Origin: Niveispirillum sp.
Lineage (GTDB): Bacteria > Pseudomonadota > Alphaproteobacteria > Azospirillales > Azospirillaceae
Length of the DNA stretch: 64,000 nucleotides
Direction of reading: 5' to 3'
Assembly (NCBI RefSeq): GCF_017996735.1
Contig: NZ_JAGOGJ010000002.1
Coordinates: forward strand, 124,001-188,000
Each line of letters starts with the position of its first letter. Positions within the stretch are counted from its first letter, which is position 1. Positions 44,201-52,180 of this stretch are shown here, in pieces. A program made the position numbers and the translations under genes. The notes below the pieces were generated by a model. The model saw only the letters and a list, made by a program, of their open reading frames with translations. It was not told the origin of the DNA and did not search any database.

Positions 44201-44700
44201 GTCAGGCGGTTGCCGAATTCCCCGAAAACCACGACGACATTGCGTTCATTATAATCGCCATTGGGATTGAGGCCGGCGGCCGCAGGTGTCACCACCTCCC
44301 CCGTATTCAGGTGGATGGCGATATCGGTGGGGGCCAGCGTGCCGGGCAGCACCGGCCAACTGAACACGATCGGCAGCGCATCGCCCCGCACAACATTGGC
44401 GCCATATCCGCCCAGCACCCCGGTGCCGACCGGCTGTGCCGATGTCAGGTTGCGCAGCGGCGGCGTCGGGGTCAGCCCGGCCAGATCGCGGTTGATGCCG
44501 GCCCCCGCAGCGGCAGCCAGTTCCAGGCCGCCCGGCCCGTCCAGCCCCGGAATGCCGATGATCCCTTCGAAGCCCAGATCCGCCGACAGAATCCGCGCCG
44601 TGGTCGACCAGATATCGGCATTGATCACGATCTCGCGCTGAAGCTCGATATAGGCCGGCGAGATGATCGGGGCAGCAGCGGAGTCGGGCAGGGCATCCAT
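41224..44700 (-). CDS. Autotransporter lacking a recognisable signal peptide, with DUF5648-like domain
   Basis: I start at ATG 44700 (MDALPDSAAAPIISPAYIEL), giving 1158 residues; a TTG at 44733 is the only other start before an in-frame TAG. Neither gives a signal peptide. Residues about 415-560 are DUF5648-like (FRLYNAATADTVYTAS, AFHSAAATDHIYTLD, HRFNDSVRGGHLYTPS). A single autotransporter beta-strand repeat follows (LLKQGKGTLILAADSVLTGG), then linker and a C-terminal 12-strand autotransporter barrel (GLWGRAVVGSG, GFVSGIDTRLAGNLDLG, end GVRWRFG). It may have lost its N-terminus or be a partial pseudogene. A carbohydrate- or cell-wall-binding role for the DUF5648 part is only a guess. Confidence 0.85.
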   Translation of the reverse strand: MDALPDSAAAPIISPAYIELQREIVINADIWSTTARILSADLGFEGIIGIPGLDGPGGLELAAAAGAGINRDLAGLTPTPPLRNLTSAQPVGTGVLGGYGANVVRGDALPIVFSWPVLPGTLAPTDIAIHLNTGEVVTPAAAGLNPNGDYNERNVVVVFGEFGNRLTPGTPGAIYPVSVEIVADSKPLMLVGPGGLQSAVGLTAESRNPFVTGPSLLAARVSHFSSVGDAGPAALTAGVLNDGATLYQGQSAYRLRLMTTGGFSADGVSPMLPGDFSKFFQLQARDATGALVTLSRTGVAYDLGAGLGTVTVVGLAELGPPATGIPAPYYRNDNDNYIDIILNGDEAAIRSLVNVAIPTAAVAGYSDIYTPGGPGRTPTPGVTYTRPAAAQTLAISNALDQTLTVSHAAQQVAAYDSADGMPIVFRLYNAATADTVYTASSRQAADLLAQGFTEQGVPFSNEAPGLGKSAVIAFHSAAATDHIYTLDPAEIARLRQGDSGYAEIGAAFTGLTRPMAGAAPIHRFNDSVRGGHLYTPSLTEGFTADGYAYEGIAWYAADLLPGQSGKLIFDRDDTLDFTGTLTGNDTLLKQGKGTLILAADSVLTGGTQVDAGTLRVDGRLTTSSLTVLPGAVLAGGGVLETSVINAGTLAPGRSPGILTVTGSLMNSGTAAGLRVELDGTTAGAGDGHHDQVKVGGRFTAGGSVTPVIRGFAEAAATPFTPVIGQHFTILQAAGGVSGSFQSVTQPTADLPANARFDLSYGSDTVTLWVTPDLYAALPGLTGSQKQVASALDKARPAAGTRDFTDRDTVYGGLYGLAAANLPALFDGLAGNVHAETDAAGLDTMRLFGDLLSQRTAAARRGGLSLRLGAEVMRKAEDGEALSMADLAPSAGGTGLWGRAVVGSGTRGGFDLDSAGFVSGIDTRLAGNLDLGMAFGYFRNDLDGGPGQATQDMVVLAGYGGVTRGRFFAEGSLSIAFTDNDSRRSIRLGDLERTARAEASGDALAAAITAGYRWAVGNLILEPAAGLRFDRTDRQGFSETGAGTLDLTIDDLDSTAVRGNLGLRAAWRFRGLNDMILEPELSLRWDHDFRDVTISGRAWLDGASFDLTGEKPGRDAAILGAGITAQLDDRLEAYAQVDLEQRRDSDRQSLSGGVRWRFG

Positions 44701-44887
44701 CTCGCAGAAAACTCCGTCCAGGCCGGTTTGCAATTCATCCTATCGTCGGCAGGAGATTTACACCAAAGCCGTGCCAAGTGTCAGCGTCTTCACCGATGCC
44801 GCCTTCATTCCTGGTCAAAGCGTCCGCTGCTCAGTAAGGTAGCGGTAACAGGCGGCATTATACCGGGCGGCGGCAGTCGCCGCCGTA

Positions 44888-44913
44888 CCATCGGTCAAGA
44901 ATTTGACCGATGG
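44888..44913. promoter_or_regulatory. Perfect CGGTCA-TGACCG palindrome before deacetylase gene
   Basis: CCATCGGTCAA (44888-44898) and TTGACCGATGG (44903-44913) are exact 11-bp inverted repeats with a 4-base spacer. The site lies 33 bp before the deacetylase start, where a bound repressor or a leader hairpin would act. Related copies are at 35952-35986 and about 45705. Confidence 0.6.
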
Positions 44914-44946
44914 CATTATTGCTGCCGGACAAGGGAGGAAAATGCC

Positions 44947-45690
44947 ATGAAATGGCTTGCGTTTTCGGGTTTGATCCTGGGCTTGCTGTGTTTGCCGGCC
45001 GCTTCGGTCCTGGCCGCGGATTGCGGGCCGGATGCGTTGGGTACCACCCGCACCATCAGTTTGAAGCGCGGCGCCGGCGGGGCGTTCGGCACGGTGCAGC
45101 ATCCGGCCCTGCCGGGGCTGCAAAAGGGGGAGGTGGTGCTGACCTTCGATGACGGGCCGGTGCCGGTGCTGACGCCCAGGGTGCTGGACGCGCTGAAGGC
45201 TGAATGCGCCAAGGCCACATTCTTTATGACGGGCGGCAATCTGGATGCCCATGGCGATCTTGCCAGGCGCGCGGTGGCGGAGGGGCATTCGGCCGGCATC
45301 CACAGCTATAGCCACCCGCATCTGGGGACGTTGAGCGAGGCGGCGCAACTGGACGATCTGGCGCGGACGCAGGCCGCGTACAAGCGGCTGTTCGGGGTGA
45401 CGGCCCCGTCCTACCGCTTCCCGTTCCTGGAAGAGACGCCGGCCCTGATGGCGGCGCTGGCCAAGGACAAGGTGGCGGTCTTCTCCATCGATCTGGCCAT
45501 CACCGACTGGCAGCCCGCCGACACGACGGCAATGCTGGCCGACCGCCTGTCCAAGGCGCTGGACGAGGCCGGCGGCGGCATCATCCTGATGCATGATGCC
45601 AATCCCCCCACGGCCGAGGCCATCGCCACCCTGCTGCGCGTGATCAAGCAGAAGGGATACCGGCTGGTGCATGTGGATTGGGAGGGGTAA
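44947..45690 (+). CDS. Exported polysaccharide deacetylase (NodB/CE4)
   Basis: ATG 44947 follows AAGGGAGGAA and opens a signal peptide (MKWLAFSGLILGLLCLPAAS, cut near VLA before ADCG), giving 247 residues. NodB motifs: TFDDGP at 66-71 (catalytic base and metal Asp), HSYSHPH (metal His pair), RFPFLEE (motif 3) and ILMHDAN (catalytic His). It should remove N- or O-acetyl groups from peptidoglycan or an exopolysaccharide in the periplasm. It stands alone between a divergent autotransporter and a convergent DUF2189 gene; CGGTCA/TGACCG motifs lie on both sides. Confidence 0.93.
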   Translation: MKWLAFSGLILGLLCLPAASVLAADCGPDALGTTRTISLKRGAGGAFGTVQHPALPGLQKGEVVLTFDDGPVPVLTPRVLDALKAECAKATFFMTGGNLDAHGDLARRAVAEGHSAGIHSYSHPHLGTLSEAAQLDDLARTQAAYKRLFGVTAPSYRFPFLEETPALMAALAKDKVAVFSIDLAITDWQPADTTAMLADRLSKALDEAGGGIILMHDANPPTAEAIATLLRVIKQKGYRLVHVDWEG

Positions 45691-45704
45691 TGCCGACGGC
45701 CGAA

Positions 45705-45724
45705 ATATTTGACCGTTAGTATAA
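45705..45724 (+). promoter_or_regulatory. Third copy of the TTTGACCG motif (half-site)
   Basis: ATATTTGACCGTTAGTATAA follows the deacetylase stop by about 15 bases. It shares TTTGACCG and the downstream GTAT/CATTAT-like bases with the sites at 35952 and 44888, but the left arm (ACGGCCGAA) is degenerate. It lies between convergent genes, so a promoter role is unlikely here. Confidence 0.35.
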
Positions 45725-45728
45725 GGCA

Positions 45729-46529
45729 TCACCCCTCCGTCACCAGATCCTTATAGGCGTGCCAACTGGCATGGCCGATCAGGGGCAGGGTGACGATCAG
45801 GCCCACAAACAGGGTCGCGATGCCGATGGCCGTCAGGAAGACGATGATGAAGGCCCAGAGCGCCATGGCGGGCAGGTTCACGCGCACCGCCATGATGCTG
45901 GTCGCCATGGCCGTGAAAGCGTTGGTGCGGCGGTCCAGCAGCATGGGGATGGACACGACCGACACGGCAAAGGCAACGCCTGCGAATCCGGCGCCGATCA
46001 GGGTCCCGGCGATCAGGAAGGGCAGGCTGGCCCCGCTGTGGAACAGGGTGGCGGTCAGCCCGTCCAGCGTCGGCGAAAGGTCGGCGAAGAACAGCGCATA
46101 CATCAAGGTCGCCACCCGCACCCAGAACAGGTGCAGCAGCAACAGCAGCACGCCCAGGAACCCGACCTGCAAAGGGTTCACGGCCCAGGCCCGCAGCGCG
46201 CGGCGCAGATCGGGCACCCGTCCCTTGCCCAGGTCGCGCGAGGTGGCATAGAGCCCGACGGCGATCAGCGGCGCCACCAGCGTGAAGCCCGAGGTCAAGG
46301 GCAGCATCAGCATGACATGGCCGGAGCCGATGACCAGCAGGGTGAGCGCCAGGCTGAACCCCGCGATCAACGCGCCATAGGTCAGGCTGACCCGCCAGGC
46401 GGCCCCCAGATCGGCCATGCCCAGTTGCAGCCAATGCCAGGGCCGGTCCACGGGAACGGGACGGATATGCGGCACCGGTCCACTGAATACAGGGACGGGG
46501 CCGACATCATCTTCATGGTCGATTGTCAT
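45729..46529 (-). CDS. DUF2189-family integral membrane protein
   Basis: A 266-residue protein with six hydrophobic helices after a proline-rich N-terminal tail (VPVFSGPVPHIRPVPV). Features of DUF2189: WLQLGMADLGAAW before the first helix, GLYATSRDLGKG in a cytoplasmic loop, VVSIPMLLDR and ATLFVGLIVTLPLIGHA at the end. A GGGGTAGGAA ribosome site precedes ATG 46529. Genes of this family are often found beside cbb3 oxidase genes in alphaproteobacteria, as here, but the function is not known. Confidence 0.85.
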   Translation of the reverse strand: MTIDHEDDVGPVPVFSGPVPHIRPVPVDRPWHWLQLGMADLGAAWRVSLTYGALIAGFSLALTLLVIGSGHVMLMLPLTSGFTLVAPLIAVGLYATSRDLGKGRVPDLRRALRAWAVNPLQVGFLGVLLLLLHLFWVRVATLMYALFFADLSPTLDGLTATLFHSGASLPFLIAGTLIGAGFAGVAFAVSVVSIPMLLDRRTNAFTAMATSIMAVRVNLPAMALWAFIIVFLTAIGIATLFVGLIVTLPLIGHASWHAYKDLVTEG

Positions 46530-46993
46530 TTCCTACCCCAATAGTTCACCAAGTGTCGCTTTTCGCGGCTTTTGTTGAGTATGGCAGGTTTTGGGGCGGG
46601 GGGAAGGGGCGCCATGCTTTTGATGAATATTGGGGGTGCGGAATTTAATACCAGCCATGGAGCATGGCTCTTGGTAAGTGCACTCGCCTTCAGCGCCGAT
46701 TTGATACCAATCTTCCTTGATCGTGACCGATCCAGGAAGATTGCGTGTTCCTCAGACGCCGGGCGCCGCCATCCGGCGGCTTGGCTTACGGCACCACGCG
46801 GTGCCGGGCCGGCCGTCGCCGGCCTGCAATCCACCGAAGGTCACTTCGGTGGATTGGTATGAGCCTTGTTTTGGCAGACGCCGCTCTGCCCGGGGGCCCC
46901 CGGCTTTCGCGGGGGTGACGGGAAAAGCGTGGAGCGCCCCCACCCCCTTGATCTTCCTTCCGCTTGATGTTTTGCCCCCGAACCATCGGCGGG
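46530..46993. other. Long intergenic region full of palindromes ahead of ccoN
   Basis: This stretch has no gene I can support. It holds AGCCATG/CATGGCT (46653-46669), TTGGTA...TACCAA around 46672-46710, the dispersed 87-bp repeat, a perfect hairpin AATCCACCGAA/TTCGGTGGATT (46828-46855), GGCAGA/TCTGCC (46873-46890) and a GC-rich GGGGGCCCCC palindrome near 46892. It appears to be a landing area for several mobile or repetitive palindromic units, followed by the ccoN promoter. Confidence 0.7.
46711..46809. repeat. Dispersed 87-bp palindromic repeat, copy B
   Basis: Bases 46723-46809 are identical to 13401-13487. Here the outer stem is formed by TCTTCCT (46711-46717), outside the shared part, pairing with AGGAAGA (46734-46740). 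Copy A forms a different outer stem from its own flank, so the flanks differ but both allow pairing. Confidence 0.85.
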
Positions 46994-47007
46994 TTGATGC
47001 ATGTCAA
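46994..47007. promoter_or_regulatory. FNR/FixK-type box upstream of ccoN
   Basis: TTGATGCATGTCAA fits the TTGAYNNNNRTCAA consensus exactly. Its centre is about 104 bp ahead of the ccoN start; a class II promoter would then start near 47042. Oxygen-limited activation of cbb3 genes by FNR/FixK is well established in alphaproteobacteria. Confidence 0.8.
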
Positions 47008-47104
47008 TGCGCATCCCCCCGGCATGGCTCATGAAGGCAGGGTCGGGGATCGGGCATGGGTCCGGTCCTGTCCTGAGAGTTTCCGCCGACACCGGGGGTT
47101 TGTC

Positions 47105-48586
47105 ATGGGTGTAGCAATCGCCGACGGGGCGTATGGGGGAACGGCCAAAGCCGTACCCGTCGAGGCGTATCACGAGGACGTTGTCCGCGCCTTCGTCGTC
47201 GCCGCCATGTTCTGGGGCATCGCGGCCTTTGCCGCGGGTGTCTATATCGCTTTCCAGCTTGCCTTTCCCGATCTGAACCTGGGGCTGGAATGGACGACCT
47301 TCGGGCGGCTGCGCCCGCTGCACACGTCCGCCGCCATCTTCGCCTTTGGCGGTTCCGCGCTGATCGGGTCCTCGCTGTACGTGGTGCAGCGCACCTGTCG
47401 CGCGCCGCTGTTCGGCGGGCGTGAATGGGGCTGGTTCATCTTCTTCGGCTATCAGCTTTTCATTGTCATGGCCGCCACCGGCTATCTGCTGGGCATCACC
47501 CAGGGCAAGGAATATGCCGAGCCGGAATGGTATGTCGACCTGTGGCTGACCATCGTCTGGGTCGTCTATCTGGTCGTGTTCGTCGGCACCATCATGAAGC
47601 GCCGCGAGCCGCACATCTATGTGGCCAACTGGTTCTATCTGGCCTTCATCCTGACCATCGCCGTGCTGCACATCGTGAACAACACGGCCCTGCCGGTCAG
47701 CCTGACGGGCACCAAGTCCTATGTGGCCTGGGCCGGCGTGCAGGACGCGATGATCCAGTGGTGGTACGGCCATAACGCGGTCGGCTTCTTCCTGACGGCC
47801 GGCTTCCTGGGCATGATGTACTATTTCATCCCCAAGGCGGCGGGTCGCCCGGTCTACAGCTACCGTCTGTCGATCATCCATTTCTGGGCGCTGATCTTCC
47901 TCTATATCTGGGCCGGTCCGCACCATCTGCACTATACGGCGCTGCCCGACTGGACGCAGACGCTGGGCATGGTGTTCTCGGTCATCCTCTGGATGCCAAG
48001 CTGGGGCGGCATGATCAACGGCATCATGACCCTGTCGGGTGCCTGGGACAAGCTGCGCACCGATCCGTCCTTGCGCTTCTCGGTCACTGCCGTCGGCTTC
48101 TATGGCATGAGCACGTTCGAAGGCCCGGTCATGTCGGTGAAGGCGGTCAACGGCCTGTCGCACTATACGGACTGGACCATCGGCCATGTGCATTCCGGTG
48201 CCCTGGGCTGGGTCGCCTTCATCTGCTTCGGCATGATCTATTATCTGGTGCCGGTCCTGTGGAAGAAGCAGCGGCTCTATTCCGCCCGTTTGGTGGAATG
48301 GCACTTCTGGACCGCGACCGTCGGCATCGTCTTCTACATCACCGCCATGTGGGTCAGCGGCATCATGCAGGGCCTGATGTGGCGTGCCTATGACGAATAC
48401 GGGTTCCTCCAGTATTCGTTCGTCGAGACGGTGCAGGCCATGCATCCCTACTACATCATCCGTGGCATCGGCGGTCTGCTGTTCCTGACCGGCGCCATCC
48501 TGATGGTCATCAACCTGATCCGCACCGTGCGCAGCGCCCCGGCCCTTGAGCCGGTGACGCAGGCCGCGGCCGTGGCGGCCGAATAA
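47105..48586 (+). CDS. ccoN: cbb3-type cytochrome c oxidase subunit I
   Basis: I choose ATG 47105 ([20 protein letters not shown]), giving 493 residues; the frame is open further upstream but through the FNR box. About twelve membrane helices carry the haem and copper ligands: [14 protein letters not shown] (low-spin haem), [10 protein letters not shown] and [14 protein letters not shown] (CuB) and [10 protein letters not shown] (haem b3 and b). It is the catalytic oxygen-reducing, proton-pumping subunit in the inner membrane. It leads the ccoNOQP operon, 13 bp ahead of ccoO, and is probably activated at low oxygen through the box at 46994. Confidence 0.98.
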   Translation: MGVAIADGAYGGTAKAVPVEAYHEDVVRAFVVAAMFWGIAAFAAGVYIAFQLAFPDLNLGLEWTTFGRLRPLHTSAAIFAFGGSALIGSSLYVVQRTCRAPLFGGREWGWFIFFGYQLFIVMAATGYLLGITQGKEYAEPEWYVDLWLTIVWVVYLVVFVGTIMKRREPHIYVANWFYLAFILTIAVLHIVNNTALPVSLTGTKSYVAWAGVQDAMIQWWYGHNAVGFFLTAGFLGMMYYFIPKAAGRPVYSYRLSIIHFWALIFLYIWAGPHHLHYTALPDWTQTLGMVFSVILWMPSWGGMINGIMTLSGAWDKLRTDPSLRFSVTAVGFYGMSTFEGPVMSVKAVNGLSHYTDWTIGHVHSGALGWVAFICFGMIYYLVPVLWKKQRLYSARLVEWHFWTATVGIVFYITAMWVSGIMQGLMWRAYDEYGFLQYSFVETVQAMHPYYIIRGIGGLLFLTGAILMVINLIRTVRSAPALEPVTQAAAVAAE

Positions 48587-48599
48587 GGAGGGCGCCACC

Positions 48600-49328
48600 A
48601 TGAAGTTCTCCCACGCGATCATCGAAAAGAACGTCATCCTGATGGCGGTGCTGACCCTGATCACCATCTCCATCGGTGGTCTGGTGCAGATCGTGCCGCT
48701 GTTCACGGTGGAAACCACCATCGAACGGGTCGACGGCATCCGCCCCTACAGCCCGCTGGAACTGGCCGGCCGCAACATCTATGTCCGTGAAGGCTGCTAT
48801 CTCTGCCACAGCCAGCAGATCCGCACCTTCAAGGACGAGGTCGAGCGCTATGGCCATTACAGCCTGGCGGCCGAGAGCATGTATGACCATCCGTTCCAGT
48901 GGGGGTCGAAGCGTACCGGCCCCGATCTGGCCCGCGTTGGTGGCAAATATTCCAACGACTGGCATGTGGCGCATCTGAACAATCCGCGCGCCCTGGTGCC
49001 GGAATCGATCATGCCCACCTATGCCTTCCTGAACCGGCCGCTGAATTTCGACGATGCGGCGGAGCATCTGAAGACGCTGCGCACCCTTGGTGTTCCGTAT
49101 TCCGAGGATGACATCGCCAATGCCGCCAAGGACCTGAAGGTCCAGGCGGGCGCCCTGCCCGACGAGGATACGACGGCCCTGCTGGCCCGCTATCCCAAGG
49201 CGCATCTGGGCGATTTCGACGGCAAGCCGGAACAGGTGACGGAGATGGACGCGCTGGTCGCGTACCTCCAGATGCTGGGCACGCTGGTCGATTTCACCAA
49301 GATCAATCCCGAAGACCTGAAGCAGTGA
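48600..49328 (+). CDS. ccoO: cbb3-type cytochrome c oxidase subunit II (monohaem)
   Basis: A 242-residue protein preceded by AAGGAGG. One N-terminal membrane anchor (residues 13-38) is followed by the haem c site [10 protein letters not shown] (CxxCH) and a distal Met candidate in [11 protein letters not shown]. It passes electrons from CcoP toward the CcoN haem centre on the periplasmic side. Length and motifs are normal for FixO/CcoO. It lies between ccoN and the short ccoQ. Confidence 0.97.
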   Translation: MKFSHAIIEKNVILMAVLTLITISIGGLVQIVPLFTVETTIERVDGIRPYSPLELAGRNIYVREGCYLCHSQQIRTFKDEVERYGHYSLAAESMYDHPFQWGSKRTGPDLARVGGKYSNDWHVAHLNNPRALVPESIMPTYAFLNRPLNFDDAAEHLKTLRTLGVPYSEDDIANAAKDLKVQAGALPDEDTTALLARYPKAHLGDFDGKPEQVTEMDALVAYLQMLGTLVDFTKINPEDLKQ

Positions 49329-49338
49329 GGGGGATGCC

Positions 49339-49506
49339 ATGCATGAACTTCTCCCCCTTCTGAAACAGCTCTGGCTGGTCTGGTTCCTGGTGCTGTTCCT
49401 CGGGATCGTGTTCTGGGCCTTCCGGCCCAGCGCCAAGCGCCGGTTCGAGGCCGACGCCATGATCCCGCTGAACGACGACCCCAGCCCCGCCCGAAACAAC
49501 AGGTGA
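49339..49506 (+). CDS. ccoQ: cbb3 oxidase subunit CcoQ
   Basis: A 55-residue protein found by reading the gap between ccoO and ccoP: ATG 49339, stop TGA 49504-49506. It begins MHELLPLLKQLWLVWFLVLF, a single membrane helix, then FRPSAKRRFEADAMIPLNDD, the soluble tail typical of CcoQ (PxxKxxF...A..PL.DD). It stabilises the oxidase complex and is not catalytic. A GAGGGGG lies just before the start. Confidence 0.93.
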   Translation: MHELLPLLKQLWLVWFLVLFLGIVFWAFRPSAKRRFEADAMIPLNDDPSPARNNR

Positions 49507-49510
49507 TCCC

Positions 49511-50380
49511 ATGCCGACGAAGATCGAAAAGGACGCCACCACGGGCACGGAAACCACGGGCCATGAGTGGGACGGCATCAAGGAACTGAACACACCGCTG
49601 CCGAAATGGTGGCTGTATACCTTCTATGCCTGCATCGTCTGGGGCGTGATCTATACGATCGTGTTCCCGTCCTGGCCGACGCTGTCCAGCCATTTCGGCG
49701 GCACGTCGGGCTGGACCCGGCGTGGCGAGGTGGCGGAAGCCCTGGCGGCCCAGAAGGAAGGCCAGGCCGAGATCCGTGAAAAGATCGTGGCCATGGATAT
49801 TGACAGTATCCGCAAGGACCCGGCCCTGATGGGCTATGTCCAGGCGGCGGGCCGCGTGGCCTTTGCCGACAATTGCGCGGGCTGTCACGGTGCCGGCGGT
49901 GCCGGTGCCGTGGGCTTCCCCACGCTGGCCGATGATGACTGGATCTGGGGCGGCAAGCCGGACCAGATCTTGGCAACCATCACCTATGGCATCCGCAACA
50001 CCAACGAGAACAGCCGCGTGTCGGACATGCCGCGCTTCGGCGCCGACGGGCTGCTGACCAAGGAACAGATCGGCGACGTGGCCGATTATGTCCTCTCGCT
50101 GTCGGGTACGCAGGGTAATGCGGCGGCGGTGGAACGCGGGGCGACCGTGTTTGCCGAGAACTGCGCCGCCTGCCATGGCGAAAAGGGCGAAGGCATCCAG
50201 GATATGGGTGCCCCCCGCCTGTCGGATGGCATCTGGCTTTATGGCGGCGACCGCAAGACGGTGGTGGAGACCATCACCTATGCCCGCCGCGGCAACATGC
50301 CGGCCTGGATCGAACGCCTGGACCCGGCGACGGTCAAGGTGCTGGCGACCTATGTTCACGCTCTTGGTGGCGGGCAGTAA
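49511..50380 (+). CDS. ccoP: cbb3-type cytochrome c oxidase subunit III (dihaem)
   Basis: A 289-residue protein. HEWDGIKELNTPLPKWW is the usual CcoP entry, followed by one membrane helix, then two cytochrome c domains with CAGCH (near residue 121) and CAACH (near 218). Axial Met candidates lie in SDMPRFGADG and GNMPAWIERL. It receives electrons from soluble cytochrome c. It starts four bases after ccoQ and is followed by a strong terminator at 50413, so the structural and assembly genes form separate units. Confidence 0.97.
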   Translation: MPTKIEKDATTGTETTGHEWDGIKELNTPLPKWWLYTFYACIVWGVIYTIVFPSWPTLSSHFGGTSGWTRRGEVAEALAAQKEGQAEIREKIVAMDIDSIRKDPALMGYVQAAGRVAFADNCAGCHGAGGAGAVGFPTLADDDWIWGGKPDQILATITYGIRNTNENSRVSDMPRFGADGLLTKEQIGDVADYVLSLSGTQGNAAAVERGATVFAENCAACHGEKGEGIQDMGAPRLSDGIWLYGGDRKTVVETITYARRGNMPAWIERLDPATVKVLATYVHALGGGQ

Positions 50381-50412
50381 CCCCCCGAACCTCCTAGCCC
50401 CCACCCAACTTG

Positions 50413-50450
50413 CACCCCGCCGGAGAGAGACCGGCGGGGTGTTTTGTTTT
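50413..50450 (+). terminator. Rho-independent terminator after ccoNOQP
   Basis: CACCCCGCCGG and CCGGCGGGGTG form a perfect 11-bp stem with a 7-base loop, followed directly by TTTTGTTTT. It is the clearest intrinsic terminator in the window. Confidence 0.93.
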
Positions 50451-50530
50451 GGGGGATCGGCGCTGGCCTTCTATGGAATGTCTTACCCCCCTGCGACCAA
50501 ACATCCCCCCGCCAATCATTCCCCCGTCAT

Positions 50531-50544
50531 TTGATTTATCGCAA
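50531..50544. promoter_or_regulatory. Degenerate FNR/FixK-type box upstream of ccoG
   Basis: TTGATTTATCGCAA keeps the full left half TTGAT and the CAA of the right half. Its centre is about 92 bp before the ccoG start, close to the spacing at ccoN, which supports a real site despite two mismatches. Confidence 0.55.
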
Positions 50545-50629
50545 CGCGCGCCGGTTGGGAGCGGCCTAGGGTACGGTCAGGGTGGGTTGGCCACCGAACT
50601 GTTCATGACCGTTCCCAAGGGGTGCCCCG

Positions 50630-52177
50630 ATGTCCGGGCAGGAGACATTGCTGGAGAAAGCCGCTGCCGCCGATGCGGCGCAGGCGGCGTTCGAGACGGT
50701 GAAGGCGCGCAAGCCGGCCATGGTGCCGAAGGCGGCCGATGTGCCGCCGCCCTCGCTCTATGCCGCGCGCGTCAAGGTGCAGCCCAAGTCGGTGACGGGC
50801 AAGTACCGCACCATCAAATGGGCGGTGCTGATCTTCTGCCTGACACTTTATTATCTGGCGCCGTGGATCCGCTGGGACCGGGGGCCGGATGCGCCGTCCC
50901 AGGCCCTGCTGATCGATATCGGGGCGCCGCGCGCCTACCTGTTCGGGATCGAGATCTGGCCGCAGGAGGTCTATTTCATCACGGGCCTGCTGGTGCTGGG
51001 GTCGCTGGGTCTGTTCCTGGTCACGGCCCTGTTCGGGCGGCTCTGGTGCGGGTACGCCTGTCCGCAGACGGTGTGGACTGACCTGTTCATGCTGGTCGAG
51101 CGCTGGATCGAGGGTGACCGGGGCGCGCGCATGCGCCTGGACAAGGCGCCGATGAGTGCCGAGAAGGTCGTGAAGCGCACGGCCAAGCATGGGGCCTGGC
51201 TGGTGATCTCGCTCGCCACGGGCGGCGCCTGGGCGCTGTATTTCAACGACGCGCCGACCTTTGTGGTCGAGTTCTTCACGGGTCAGGCCAGCCTGGTCCA
51301 GTATTTCTTCGTGGGCCTGTTCACCACCACCACCTATGTCCTTGCCGGCTGGGCGCGTGAGCAGGTCTGCACCTATATGTGCCCCTGGCCACGTTTCCAG
51401 GCCGCCATGCTGGACGACCAGTCGATGGTGGTGACCTATGAGCGCTGGCGCGGGGAGAAGCGCGGGCCGCACAAGGCGGGCACAAGCTGGGACGGACGCG
51501 GTGACTGTATCGATTGCGGCCAGTGCGTGGCCGTCTGCCCCACGGGCATCGATATCCGCGACGGGTTGCAGCTTGAATGTATCGGCTGCGGCTTGTGCAT
51601 CGACAGTTGCAACCAGATCATGGACAAGGTGGGCCGCCCCCGCGAACTGATCACCTTCGACACCGAAGCGCGGCAGCAGGCGCGCGCCAAGGGTGGCCGC
51701 GCCAAATGGAAGATCGTGCGCCCGCGCACCATCATCTATGCCGGGCTGCTGGTCCTGGTCAGTGCCGTGATGCTGGCCGCCCTGTTGATGCGGACCACCG
51801 TTGAAGTGAATGTCCTGCGTGACCGGGCACCGCTGTTCGTGACACTGTCTGATGGCGGGGTGCGCAACGGCTATACGCTGAAGGTCCTGAACAAGCGGCG
51901 GGAGGAGGTGGATTTCCTGCTGACACTGAAGGGCCTGCCGCAGGGCCACCTGCTGGTCCAGGATGTGGGCGAGGCGGGGGACGGCCAGTCGGTCATCCTG
52001 CACGCCAAGCCCGACAAGGTCGCCACCTTCCGCGTCTTCGTCACGGCCCCGCCGGACAAGGGTCGCGACGAGCGGGTGGATATCGAATTCGTGCTGACCA
52101 ACCCGGTGCGCGGGGAGGGCGACGCCTATGACGCGGTGTTCGTCGGTCCCCATATCGCCGGCCGCGCAAGGGAGTGA
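50630..52177 (+). CDS. ccoG: cbb3 oxidase assembly ferredoxin-like protein
   Basis: A 515-residue membrane protein of the FixG/CcoG family. Several membrane helices, a conserved CGYACPQTVWTDLFM loop, then two 4Fe-4S clusters of ferredoxin type (CIDCGQCVAVCPTGID and CIGCGLCIDSCNQIMD), a last helix and a C-terminal immunoglobulin-like domain. CcoG is a Cu(II) reductase that helps supply copper for CuB during oxidase assembly. It begins the second cco operon and is followed three bases later by ccoH. Confidence 0.97.
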   Translation: MSGQETLLEKAAAADAAQAAFETVKARKPAMVPKAADVPPPSLYAARVKVQPKSVTGKYRTIKWAVLIFCLTLYYLAPWIRWDRGPDAPSQALLIDIGAPRAYLFGIEIWPQEVYFITGLLVLGSLGLFLVTALFGRLWCGYACPQTVWTDLFMLVERWIEGDRGARMRLDKAPMSAEKVVKRTAKHGAWLVISLATGGAWALYFNDAPTFVVEFFTGQASLVQYFFVGLFTTTTYVLAGWAREQVCTYMCPWPRFQAAMLDDQSMVVTYERWRGEKRGPHKAGTSWDGRGDCIDCGQCVAVCPTGIDIRDGLQLECIGCGLCIDSCNQIMDKVGRPRELITFDTEARQQARAKGGRAKWKIVRPRTIIYAGLLVLVSAVMLAALLMRTTVEVNVLRDRAPLFVTLSDGGVRNGYTLKVLNKRREEVDFLLTLKGLPQGHLLVQDVGEAGDGQSVILHAKPDKVATFRVFVTAPPDKGRDERVDIEFVLTNPVRGEGDAYDAVFVGPHIAGRARE

Positions 52178-52180
52178 GAC

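Noticed and set aside
42523..44946. Very long rightward open frame covering most of the autotransporter gene
   Set aside because: Its translation is low-complexity Arg/Gly/Gln-rich shadow sequence. The opposite strand encodes a convincing autotransporter barrel. Only the last part, from ATG 44947, is a real gene (deacetylase).
46526..46834. 102-codon leftward frame with similarity to a frame at 12946-13569
   Set aside because: The similarity comes only from the shared 87-bp palindromic repeat; it is not evidence for coding.
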